5,868 bases of DNA from assembly GCA_934385475.1 (NCBI GenBank), contig CAKRPS010000077.1, positions 1-5,868 of the forward strand, in the 5' to 3' direction. How positions within the stretch are numbered: the stretch's first letter is position 1; each line of letters opens with the position of its first letter. Positions 1 through 5,683 of this stretch are shown piece by piece. The translations under genes were made by a program, and so were the position numbers. The DNA comes from an uncultured Lachnospiraceae bacterium. GTDB taxonomy: Bacteria > Bacillota > Clostridia > Lachnospirales > Lachnospiraceae. The notes below the pieces were generated by a model. It was given only the letters and a program-made list of their open reading frames with translations. It had not been told where the DNA came from and ran no database searches.

Positions 1-45
1 GCAGCAAAAATGCTTTAATAACAAATACAGAAAGGATACAGGGAT

Positions 46-1248
46 ATGATTCAGGTAGCAGTATTAGGATACGGCACAGTGGGAAGTGGTGTTGTAGAAG
101 TAATCGAGACAAACAAGGCAGACATCAACAAGAAGGCAGGGGAGGAACTGAATGTCAAATACATTCTGGATCTCAGAGATTTTCCCGGAGATCCTTATGA
201 AAATAAAGTAGTACATGACTATCAGGTGATCGTGAATGACCCGGAGGTCAGCATTATCTGTGAGACCATGGGAGGAATCAAGCCGGCATATGATTTCACG
301 AAGCAGGCACTTCAGGCTGGAAAGAGTGTATGTACCTCCAACAAAGAGCTGGTTGCCAATCACGGACCGGAACTGATCAGAATTGCGAAAGAGAACCATT
401 GCAATTATCTTTTTGAGGCCAGTGTTGGCGGTGGTATTCCAATCATCAGACCGCTCAACTATTCCCTCACGGCAGAGAAGATCGATGCGATCACCGGTAT
501 TTTGAATGGTACGACAAACTATATCCTCACGAAGATGGATAAAGAGGGTGCTGACTTTGAAGATGTTTTGAAGGAAGCACAGGAAAAGGGCTATGCGGAA
601 CGGAATCCGGAGGCGGATGTAGAGGGCTATGATGCCTGCCGTAAGATTGCCATTCTTTCCTCTTTGATGTGTGGTAAAAATGTAAAATACGAAGATATTT
701 ATACAGAGGGAATCACAAAGATTTCGGCGGCTGATTTTAAGTATGCCAAACAGATGAACAAGTCTGTTAAGCTGCTGGCTATGAGCAGAGAGACTGAGGA
801 AGGCTTTTTTGCAATGGTAGCGCCGTTTATGATCTCCAGAGAACATCCTCTTTACTGCGTGAGTGATGTGTTCAACGCTGTTTATGTACACGGCAATATG
901 CTGGGAGATTCCATGTATTACGGACGTGGAGCCGGTAAGCTTCCGACAGCCAGTGCGGTAGTATCCGATGTGATCGACTGTGCAAGACATCAGGGCAAGA
1001 CTGTAATGTGCTTCTGGGATGATGAAAATGTCAAGGTTTCGGATATCGGCGAAGATAAGAGAAAATTCTTTGTCAGAGTGAAGGCGGACAAGAAGGAAGA
1101 GGCAATGAAGGCCTTCGGTGCACTTGCTGAGGTGAACGTTGGAATTGCAGAAGAGTTCGCATTTATGACCCAGACGATGGCGGAAAAAGATTTTGATGAC
1201 AAAATCGCGCAAATCGGAGGATGTATCAACAGAATCCGCATAATGTAA
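46..1248 (+). CDS. hom: Homoserine dehydrogenase
   Basis: This enzyme reduces aspartate semialdehyde to homoserine with NAD(P)H in the cytoplasm, at the branch to threonine and methionine. The 400-aa product opens with a Rossmann dinucleotide-binding loop (G8-x-G10-x-x-G13). Family blocks follow: TSNKELVANHG (97-107, with K100), GILNGTTNYIL (151-161), KGYAERNPEADVEGYDACRK (181-200) and YGRGAGKLPTASAVVSDVID (292-311). By motif alignment E185, D196 and K200 match the catalytic or substrate-binding Glu, Asp and Lys of the yeast enzyme (E208, D219, K223). Residues about 340-400 look like a compact ACT-type regulatory domain, so feedback control by threonine is plausible. The ATG at 46 has AAAGGA at 31-36, nine bases upstream. 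The spacing fits and the protein starts right at the Rossmann strand. No promoter is visible in the 45 bases before it, so transcription probably begins outside the window. The aspartate kinase gene follows 66 bases later and is probably co-transcribed. Confidence 0.97.
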   Translation: MIQVAVLGYGTVGSGVVEVIETNKADINKKAGEELNVKYILDLRDFPGDPYENKVVHDYQVIVNDPEVSIICETMGGIKPAYDFTKQALQAGKSVCTSNKELVANHGPELIRIAKENHCNYLFEASVGGGIPIIRPLNYSLTAEKIDAITGILNGTTNYILTKMDKEGADFEDVLKEAQEKGYAERNPEADVEGYDACRKIAILSSLMCGKNVKYEDIYTEGITKISAADFKYAKQMNKSVKLLAMSRETEEGFFAMVAPFMISREHPLYCVSDVFNAVYVHGNMLGDSMYYGRGAGKLPTASAVVSDVIDCARHQGKTVMCFWDDENVKVSDIGEDKRKFFVRVKADKKEEAMKAFGALAEVNVGIAEEFAFMTQTMAEKDFDDKIAQIGGCINRIRIM

Positions 1249-1263
1249 AGTACAAAGACGGAA

Positions 1264-1286
1264 TAACACAAACTCGTTATGTGTTA
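1264..1286 (+). other. Small intercistronic hairpin between hom and the aspartate kinase gene
   Basis: TAACACA (1264-1270) and TGTGTTA (1280-1286) form a perfect 7-bp inverted repeat with a 9-base loop. No T-run follows (the next bases are AAAAGC), so it is not an intrinsic terminator. It could be an mRNA stability or processing element within the two-gene transcript, or simply chance. There is no room here for a lysine riboswitch or a T-box. Confidence 0.3.
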
Positions 1287-1297
1287 AAAGCATACGC

Positions 1298-1307
1298 AGG
1301 AATGGAG
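1298..1307 (+). promoter_or_regulatory. Ribosome binding site(s) deciding the aspartate kinase start
   Basis: AGGA (1298-1301) lies seven bases before the ATG at 1309. GGAG (1304-1307) lies seven bases before the in-frame ATG at 1315. Both starts are usable. The second gives MRKVVKFGGSS, which matches the usual close placement of the KFGGSS motif in aspartate kinases, so it is mildly preferred. Confidence 0.6.
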
Positions 1308-1314
1308 AATGATT

Positions 1315-2634
1315 ATGAGAAAAGTAGTAAAGTTCGGGGGCAGCTCTCTTGCCAGCGCAGAACAGTTTAAAAAGGTCGGAGCGATCATCAGGGCAGACAA
1401 AGAACGCAAATTTGTAGTACCGTCTGCACCGGGCAAAAGATTTTCGGGAGACACCAAGGTTACCGATATGCTTTACGGCTGTTATGACCTTGCCGAAGCA
1501 GGACAGGATTTCAAGAAAGAATTACAGGCGATAAAGGACAGATATCAGGAGATCATAGACGGACTTGCCATAAAGCTTTCACTGGATGAGGAATTTAAGA
1601 AGATCGAGAAGAATTTCAAGGAAAAGGCAGGAACAAACTATGCCGCGTCCAGAGGAGAGTATCTGAACGGTATTATTATGGCAAATTACCTTGGATTTAT
1701 CTTTATTGATGCAGCTGAGGTAATTGAGTTCAGTGAGGATGGAGAATTCAATGCTGAGGTGACGAACCAGAAGCTGAAAAAAAGACTTGAAGGTGTGGAG
1801 GCAGCAGTAATACCGGGATTCTACGGTGCTTATGCAGATGGAACGGTCAAGACCTTTTCACGTGGCGGCTCCGATATTACCGGATCTATCGTGGCAAGAG
1901 CCATAAAGGCAAATGTCTACGAAAACTGGACGGATGTCTCGGGATTCCTGGTAGCTGACCCGAGAATCATTGATAAACCGGAAGGCATTGAGACGATCAC
2001 CTACAAGGAACTGAGAGAGCTTGCTTACATGGGAGCGTCCGTGCTGCATGAGGATGCAATTTTCCCTGTGAGAAGTGAGGGAATCCCGATCAACATCCGC
2101 AATACCAATGCACCGGAGGACAACGGAACATGGATCGTGGAAAGTACCTGCCAGAAGTCAAAGTACGTGATCACCGGTATTGCCGGCAAGAAAGGCTTCT
2201 GTGCGGTCAACATTGAAAAAGATATGATGAATTCTGAAATTGGATTTGGCAGAAAGGTACTGCAGGCTTTTGAGGAGAATGGTATTTCCTTTGAGCATGT
2301 ACCTTCCGGTATTGATACGATGACTGTTTTTGTGCATCAGGACGAGTTCATGCACAAGGAGCAGCAGGTGGTATCGGCAATTCACAGACTGGCAGAGCCG
2401 GATTCAATTGATATCGAGGCGGATTTTGCATTGATCGCAGTTGTGGGACGTGGTATGAAGTCTACAAGAGGTACTGCTGGAAGAATTTTCTCGGCGCTGG
2501 CACATGCCAACGTCAATGTAAAGATGATCGATCAGGGCTCCAGTGAGCTGAATATCATCATCGGTGTGGCTAATGAGGATTTTGATACAGCTATCAAGGC
2601 TATTTATGATATCTTCGTAATATCACAGCTTTAG
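1315..2634 (+). CDS. Aspartate kinase (long form, two ACT domains)
   Basis: This enzyme phosphorylates L-aspartate with ATP, the first step toward lysine, threonine, methionine and, where present, dipicolinate. Numbering from the ATG at 1315 (439 aa), the amino-acid kinase domain starts with KFGGSS (6-11). It continues through SRGEYLNG (112-119), SRGGSDITG (182-190) and the nucleotide-binding WTDVSGFLVADPR (205-217). Two C-terminal ACT domains follow, at roughly 286-345 and 371-437, the second containing a VKMIDQGSSELNI block. These normally bind the feedback amino acid. The helical insert at about 60-110 makes it resemble the longer E. coli LysC/ThrA layout rather than the roughly 405-aa Bacillus type. 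It follows hom in the same direction with no terminator between them. No asd, thrB, thrC or dap gene lies in the window. The choice among lysC, thrA-like and dapG-like symbols cannot be settled from sequence alone, so no symbol is given. An alternative in-frame start at 1309 adds two residues. Confidence 0.96.
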   Translation: MRKVVKFGGSSLASAEQFKKVGAIIRADKERKFVVPSAPGKRFSGDTKVTDMLYGCYDLAEAGQDFKKELQAIKDRYQEIIDGLAIKLSLDEEFKKIEKNFKEKAGTNYAASRGEYLNGIIMANYLGFIFIDAAEVIEFSEDGEFNAEVTNQKLKKRLEGVEAAVIPGFYGAYADGTVKTFSRGGSDITGSIVARAIKANVYENWTDVSGFLVADPRIIDKPEGIETITYKELRELAYMGASVLHEDAIFPVRSEGIPINIRNTNAPEDNGTWIVESTCQKSKYVITGIAGKKGFCAVNIEKDMMNSEIGFGRKVLQAFEENGISFEHVPSGIDTMTVFVHQDEFMHKEQQVVSAIHRLAEPDSIDIEADFALIAVVGRGMKSTRGTAGRIFSALAHANVNVKMIDQGSSELNIIIGVANEDFDTAIKAIYDIFVISQL

Positions 2635-2664
2635 AAAGATTAGAAAGAACAGATTTATATAGTT

Positions 2665-2704
2665 ACAAAAGAAAAGGAGCTCTGGGAGTTAATACCCCAG
2701 AGCT
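2665..2704 (-). terminator. Rho-independent terminator of the LUD gene, overlapping its stop codon
   Basis: AGCTCTGGG (2678-2686) and CCCAGAGCT (2696-2704) form a perfect 9-bp stem. Read on the minus strand, the stem is followed by CCTTTTCTTTTGT, a T-rich tail. On the plus strand no T-run follows, so the signal works for the minus-strand gene. One arm encodes the last residues (Glu-Ala-Leu-Gly) and the stop codon (2689-2691) sits in the loop. No separate terminator is visible for the converging aspartate kinase transcript. Confidence 0.75.
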
Positions 2705-3324
2705 TCTCCTACGAGATACACCTTGATTCGTCCTGCGTGGTCGCTTCGTCTGGTGACAACGATCTGGTTGCAGGAGCAGTCCGGTGAGAGACAGTCGTGG
2801 CATACGCCGGTTGCGGCACAGGGGAGATTGCGGTTCAGACGGATGGCATTGGCGGGAGAAGCAAAATTGCGGACCCGTGCAATGCCGCTTTTGATATCCG
2901 GAACAATCTTGTTCATGCCAACCACCAGAATGACATGACGCGGTCCCTGGATCAGACAGGCTACACGGTTTCCGTTGCCGTCAATATTGATCAGTTCGCC
3001 GTCTAAGGTGAGGGCGTTGCTGCTCATGAGATAATAGTCTGACAGGACAGCCTTTGAATAAAGAATACGTGCTTCCTCCGGATTCTGGGCCAGAGAACGG
3101 TCGATCAGATTGTAGTCGGCTGCTTTGATGGCGTCCATAAGGCCACATTCACGGATACTTTCGCTGCCACCCCAGCTGATCGTGCTTCCTGCAGGCATTT
3201 CTTTCAGGATGGCCTGTGTACATTCGGAGGCTGTTTCATAGTAATAGCCTTCCATATTCCGCTTGTTGAGATTCTTGATGATGCTTTGCGCCTGACGGGC
3301 AAAGGCTTCTGTTTTGTGTGACAT
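2689..3324 (-). CDS. LUD-domain (DUF162, LutC-like) protein
   Basis: The product is a 211-aa cytoplasmic protein of the LUD family, named for lactate utilisation. It shows ISWGGSESIRECGL (49-62) and the block SSNALTLDGELINIDG (101-116), then RVACLIQGPRHVILVVGMNK (120-139). LutC itself acts with LutA and LutB in lactate oxidation. Stand-alone clostridial members like this one have no firmly established reaction, and no lutA or lutB lies nearby, so a lactate role is not supported here. The C-terminal part carries five cysteines (C169, C175, C178, C183, C185) that could hold a metal or Fe-S cluster. The start at 3324 is chosen over the upstream ATG at 3432 for two reasons. GAGGG lies seven bases before it, and the extra 36 codons would run through the -10 promoter element at 3358-3366. 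The gene is monocistronic and converges with the aspartate kinase gene. Confidence 0.88.
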   Translation of the reverse strand: MSHKTEAFARQAQSIIKNLNKRNMEGYYYETASECTQAILKEMPAGSTISWGGSESIRECGLMDAIKAADYNLIDRSLAQNPEEARILYSKAVLSDYYLMSSNALTLDGELINIDGNGNRVACLIQGPRHVILVVGMNKIVPDIKSGIARVRNFASPANAIRLNRNLPCAATGVCHDCLSPDCSCNQIVVTRRSDHAGRIKVYLVGEALGY

Positions 3325-3330
3325 ATTCGA

Positions 3331-3336
3331 TCCCTC
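3331..3336 (-). promoter_or_regulatory. Ribosome binding site deciding the LUD start
   Basis: Read on the minus strand, GAGGGA lies seven bases (counted from GAGGG) before the ATG at 3324. This supports the shorter 211-aa protein rather than the 247-aa extended frame. Confidence 0.7.
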
Positions 3337-3357
3337 GCTTTCCAAATAATTGAATAT

Positions 3358-3366
3358 AGTATACCA
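3358..3366 (-). promoter_or_regulatory. Extended -10 promoter of the LUD gene
   Basis: The minus strand reads TGGTATACT, an extended -10 (TGn) followed by a 5/6 match to TATAAT. No good -35 hexamer sits at 16-18 bases. A TTAACA at 3391-3396 is 27 bases from this -10, though only about 18 bases from an alternative TATAGA. Transcription would start near 3350, leaving a leader of about 26 bases before the ATG at 3324. Confidence 0.55.
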
Positions 3367-3541
3367 TCTATATCCACATTCTGCACTGATTGTTAAGTTG
3401 TTTTTTGTGGAGATACGCATAAAATCGCCCATAAAACAAAATGGAAAATTCTGTAAATTATATATATTTTATGGCAAATTCCGACAAAATAATACACGAC
3501 GAAGAAAAATGTAAAAATAACAAATATTTTTGCAAAATGTG

Positions 3542-3569
3542 TTGACAAATAAAAAGTACATGCTATAAT
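3542..3569 (+). promoter_or_regulatory. Perfect consensus sigma-A promoter with extended -10
   Basis: TTGACA (3542-3547) and TATAAT (3564-3569) are both exact consensus hexamers with a 16-base spacer. TG lies at 3561-3562, one base before the -10, completing an extended -10. AT-rich DNA precedes it. Transcription should start near 3576. Promoters this strong usually serve stable RNAs or highly expressed genes, and here no such gene follows directly. Confidence 0.88.
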
Positions 3570-3708
3570 AAAATCATAAACAAGAAACATTCACATAGAT
3601 AAATCAAAAGAAAGAGAGGTATGGTCCACCAGAAACTGAATTTTAACTCCAACGTTTTAAAGTACAAATGAATAAGAAAACCAATGAGAAGAAATCGTAA
3701 TCAAGTAC

Positions 3709-3813
3709 ATGAGAAAAAGTAACGAATCGCTAAAGATAAAAATAGGACGTTACAGTATATTCATACAAAAGAAAAGTGGAAAGAGTACGAAAGAAGAAAA
3801 AACGGAGGAATAG
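3709..3813 (+). CDS. Possible 34-aa small protein, unrecognised
   Basis: An ATG at 3709 opens a 34-codon frame ending with TAG at 3811. The peptide is Lys/Glu-rich with an alternating hydrophobic stretch (LKIKIGRYSIFIQKK, residues 8-22) that could form a beta strand pair. It lies within the transcript expected from the consensus promoter at 3542-3569. Against it, no good Shine-Dalgarno precedes the ATG, and A-rich DNA readily gives Lys-rich frames by chance. Two shorter frames precede it: 16 codons at 3621-3671 and 10 codons at 3668-3700, linked by an ATGA overlap. The 16-codon frame has GAGG only one base from its ATG. No function can be assigned. Confidence 0.22.
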   Translation: MRKSNESLKIKIGRYSIFIQKKSGKSTKEEKTEE

Positions 3814-3834
3814 TCCATTGGAGAGTATAGTCTA

Positions 3835-3872
3835 GAAGCGGGTGTCGATCAGAATTGATGGATGCCCGCTTC
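3835..3872 (+). other. Strong GC-rich hairpin in the intergenic transcript
   Basis: GAAGCGGG (3835-3842) pairs perfectly with CCCGCTTC (3865-3872). The stem continues with four pairs (two G-U), a G-G mismatch and four more pairs to a GAAT loop, about 16 pairs in all. No T-run follows on either strand, so it is not a standard intrinsic terminator. A second small hairpin, GCAAT/ATTGC (3880-3894), follows eight bases later. Together they may form the structured 3' domain of an RNA or a protein-binding leader element. Confidence 0.6.
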
Positions 3873-3994
3873 GCTGTGTGCAATAAGAAATTGCTCTTGT
3901 GTGGTACTTTACATCTATTCGCAATCTGCTGCTCTTCCGAGATAAGTTACAAAATATGTAGAAATATAAAAGAAAATAAGGTATAGTATACGAA

Positions 3995-4003
3995 AAAGGA
4001 GGT
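3995..4003 (+). promoter_or_regulatory. Strong ribosome binding site of the GH3 gene
   Basis: AAAGGAGGT is a near-perfect Shine-Dalgarno, with GGAGG ending six bases before the ATG at 4009. It fixes the start. A TATAGT at 3982-3987 could be a -10, but it has no convincing -35, so the promoter of this gene is unclear. Transcription may come from the consensus promoter at 3542-3569. Confidence 0.8.
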
Positions 4004-4008
4004 TTACG

Positions 4009-5502
4009 ATGGGCAAGTTATTCAACAGGAAAAAGTTTTCGGATGAAGAGTATGATGAAGAAGATTACGAAGATGAAGATATAGATGAAGAAGAGGACCT
4101 CGAGGGGGAAGAAGACGAGGACGAAGATTACGAAGATGAAGAGGATGAGGAAGAAGACGAAGAAGAGGACGATGAGGAAGATTACGAAGATGATGAGATA
4201 GATGATGAGGAAGCTCGCAGAATTTACCGTCGGAATCGGAGAATCCGAAATCAGATCATAGCGTATGCGGTTGTTGTGGTTTTACTCGGCGGTGTGGCAG
4301 CAGGCTGTATTGTAGCCGGGAAGAGTGTCGCAGCCAAAATAAGCGAGAAGAAGGAACAGGCAGCGATGGCAGAGAGGGCAACGCAGGCACAGCAGGAAGA
4401 AGCACAGAATGTTGTGATCGATGCCCCTGATACCATAGAGGAAGAGCCGACAGAACAGGATTATCTGGAAGAACTTGTTGAGGCGTCCATATCCGAGATG
4501 CCGATTGAGGATAAAGTGGCAGGTCTCTTTATGATAACGCCTGAGTCTCTCACAGGTGTAGCAACAGCCACACAGGCGGGCAGCGGCACGCAGGACGCAC
4601 TGAGCAAGCATGCGGTGGGAGGAATTTTGTATTCCTCCAAGAATATCAGCGATAAGGATCAGATTACAGAGATGCTTTCCAATACAGTTTCCATGAGTAA
4701 ATATGCTATTTTCCTGGCGATCGAAGAGGAAGGTGGTGCAGACAGCGGTGTGGCAGCGAGCAAGGCAGAAGTCACACAGGTAGATGGCGAGGCGGCAATA
4801 GGAGAGACCGGAGACTCAACCGTTGCCCATGAGGCAGGCATGACGATCGGCTCTTATTTGAAAGAGATCGGGTTTAATGTAGACCTTGCTCCTGTGGCAG
4901 ATGTGGCAGGAGGAGACAGTCCGCTTAAGGACAGAAGCTTCAGCAGCGATTCACAGACTGTGGGAACAATGGTGTCCAATATGGTGGAAGGAATTGAAGG
5001 AACCGGTGTGAGCTCCTGCCTGAAATATTTTCCGGGAATTGGTTCTGCTACGGAAGATACTTCTGCGGGCAGGGTGGAAATTACCAAGAGTCTGGACGAA
5101 CTGCGGGCAGAAGAGTTTGTTCCGTTTAAGGCAGGTATAGATGCTGGAGCCGACTTTGTGATGGTGAGCAATGCGATAGCATCTTCCGTGGATGTAGACG
5201 GCGTACCGAGTTCCTTATCGAAGGTAGTTATCACAGATGTACTGAGAAGCGAGCTGGGATTTGAGGGTGTGGTTATCACAGACAAATTAAATACACCTGC
5301 TATCACGGAATATTACACTTCCGGTGAGGCTGCAGTGGAAGCGATACAGGCGGGTGCGGATCTGATCCTGGAGCCTGAGAATTATGAAGAGGCTTATGAT
5401 GCTTTGCTTTCAGCTGTACAGGACGGAACGATAACGGAGGAGAGAGTTAATGAATCCCTGAGGAGAATCTACCGTGTGAAATGTGCGGGCAAGCTGGAAT
5501 AG
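4009..5502 (+). CDS. Membrane-anchored GH3-like (NagZ family) protein, probably degenerate active site
   Basis: The 497-aa protein has three parts. Residues 11-68 are extremely acidic (49 of 58 are Asp or Glu). They lead to a basic patch (about 70-80) and one hydrophobic helix (about 82-104), so by the positive-inside rule the acidic head is cytoplasmic and the rest external. A charged linker follows to about 155. Residues about 160-490 are a glycoside hydrolase family 3 domain like beta-N-acetylglucosaminidases that trim peptidoglycan fragments. Visible GH3 landmarks are IEEEGG (238-243), NVDLAPVADV (290-299), DRSFSSD (308-314), KYFPGIG (339-345) and the nucleophile motif VVITDKLN (421-428, D425). 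Several residues essential in NagZ are replaced, including the acid/base His (S352). Hydrolysis is therefore doubtful, and a binding or structural role at the envelope is possible. A97-A98-G99-C100 resembles a weak lipobox, but it sits too deep for a normal lipoprotein signal. No terminator is evident downstream. Confidence 0.9.
   Translation: MGKLFNRKKFSDEEYDEEDYEDEDIDEEEDLEGEEDEDEDYEDEEDEEEDEEEDDEEDYEDDEIDDEEARRIYRRNRRIRNQIIAYAVVVVLLGGVAAGCIVAGKSVAAKISEKKEQAAMAERATQAQQEEAQNVVIDAPDTIEEEPTEQDYLEELVEASISEMPIEDKVAGLFMITPESLTGVATATQAGSGTQDALSKHAVGGILYSSKNISDKDQITEMLSNTVSMSKYAIFLAIEEEGGADSGVAASKAEVTQVDGEAAIGETGDSTVAHEAGMTIGSYLKEIGFNVDLAPVADVAGGDSPLKDRSFSSDSQTVGTMVSNMVEGIEGTGVSSCLKYFPGIGSATEDTSAGRVEITKSLDELRAEEFVPFKAGIDAGADFVMVSNAIASSVDVDGVPSSLSKVVITDVLRSELGFEGVVITDKLNTPAITEYYTSGEAAVEAIQAGADLILEPENYEEAYDALLSAVQDGTITEERVNESLRRIYRVKCAGKLE
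4060..4193 (+). repeat. Three copies of a 17-base in-frame repeat inside the acidic head
   Basis: GAAGATTACGAAGATGA occurs exactly at 4060-4076, 4123-4139 and 4177-4193, each encoding Glu-Asp-Tyr-Glu-Asp and part of a further acidic residue. The copies are 63 and 54 bases apart, whole codons in both cases, within a nearly all-purine GA-rich tract (about 4041-4212). This suggests growth by in-frame slippage or duplication and predicts length variation between strains. Confidence 0.85.
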
Positions 5503-5568
5503 CCGGTTAAATCGGAAAACAGCAAGACAGAAAATTGTAGATATAGTTAAAAATGTTTGAACAAAATA

Positions 5569-5606
5569 ATATTTTTCTCGAATTTGAAAAATTTCTGAAA
5601 AAATAT
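5569..5606. other. AT-rich inverted repeat upstream of the tRNA promoter
   Basis: ATATTTTT (5569-5576) and AAAAATAT (5599-5606) form an 8-bp inverted repeat immediately before the -35 of the tRNA promoter. It most likely acts as AT-rich UP-element-like DNA. As a terminator for the GH3 gene it is weak, having no GC stem. The rest of 5503-5608 shows nothing recognisable. Confidence 0.35.
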
Positions 5607-5608
5607 GG

Positions 5609-5637
5609 TTGACAAAGGAAAGTGCATATAGTATAGT
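5609..5637 (+). promoter_or_regulatory. Promoter of tRNA-Gly
   Basis: TTGACA (5609-5614, exact consensus) and TATAGT (5632-5637, 5/6) are spaced 17 bases apart, with AT-rich DNA upstream. Transcription should begin near 5644, giving a leader of about 40 bases before the mature tRNA. Confidence 0.85.
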
Positions 5638-5639
5638 AA

Positions 5640-5680
5640 TACTTGTCCGAGAGATAAGGAAACAAAATCTCAGACAAGTA
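5640..5680 (+). other. Hairpin in the tRNA-Gly 5' leader
   Basis: TACTTGTC (5640-5647) pairs with GACAAGTA (5673-5680). After one C-A mismatch the stem continues with GAGA (5649-5652) and TCTC (5668-5671). The stem ends three bases before the mature tRNA 5' end, where RNase P would cut. The predicted transcription start lies inside the left arm, so some outer pairs may be absent from the RNA. Confidence 0.55.
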
Positions 5681-5683
5681 CAT

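Larger units (their letters stand above)
3576..3905 (+). ncRNA. Candidate orphan transcript (small RNA or long leader), approximate ends
   Basis: The start is taken from the consensus promoter at 3542-3569. The end is a guess, just past the two hairpins at 3835-3872 and 3880-3894. The first 250 bases are A-rich with little obvious secondary structure, apart from a possible GTAACG/CGTTAC pairing near 3720 and 3759. The 3' part is GC-richer and strongly folded. I do not recognise 6S RNA, tmRNA, SRP RNA, RNase P RNA or a riboswitch class from their conserved cores. There is no clean T-run after either hairpin. The RNA could therefore instead continue as a leader of about 430 bases into the GH3 gene. 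It could also be an mRNA for the tiny ORFs at 3621-3813. Confidence 0.35.
3325..4008. other. 684-base intergenic region between divergent LUD and GH3 genes
   Basis: No conventional protein gene is present. From left to right it holds the LUD promoter and RBS and a very AT-rich stretch (about 3420-3541) that could act as an UP element. A perfect sigma-A consensus promoter follows at 3542-3569. Next comes an A- and purine-rich segment with three tiny consecutive ORFs (3621-3813). A strong hairpin lies at 3835-3872, a small hairpin at 3880-3894, and the RBS of the GH3 gene at 3995-4003. The strength of the promoter against the absence of an obvious gene makes this the least explained part of the window. 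Confidence 0.8.

Noticed and set aside
1..18. Possible end of an upstream gene (AAKML then TAA)
   Set aside because: Six codons are too few to tell from chance, and another frame is also open through this stretch.
64..1293. A 409-codon open frame on the minus strand across all of hom
   Set aside because: It mirrors a clearly recognised homoserine dehydrogenase gene, has no recognisable domain, and is rich in Cys, His and Ile as expected of an antisense shadow. Its length alone is unusual but not enough.
3325..3432. N-terminal extension of the LUD frame to an ATG at 3432
   Set aside because: The extension crosses the extended -10 promoter and the ribosome binding site for the ATG at 3324, and its residues do not look like LUD sequence.
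3554..3563. AAGTACATG recurs at 3554, 3703 and 5676
   Set aside because: The three copies lie in unrelated positions (promoter spacer, start of a tiny ORF, end of a tRNA leader) with no shared layout, so a common regulator site is not supported.
3393..3590. Minus-strand 65-codon hydrophobic frame
   Set aside because: It is hydrophobic only because the DNA is T-rich on that strand. It overlaps the perfect plus-strand promoter and AT-rich spacer and has no domain pattern.
3803..3820. GAGGAATAGTCCA resembles the GAGGAAAGTCC core of RNase P RNA
   Set aside because: It has a base change and insertion, and the other universal blocks such as ACAGAAA are not found at suitable distance.
3801..3835. 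Ribosome-site-like GGAGG at 3804-3808 followed by a five-codon TTG frame and the strong hairpin, resembling a leader peptide
   Set aside because: The frame is too short and uses a rare start. GGAGG in a purine-rich tract is expected by chance.
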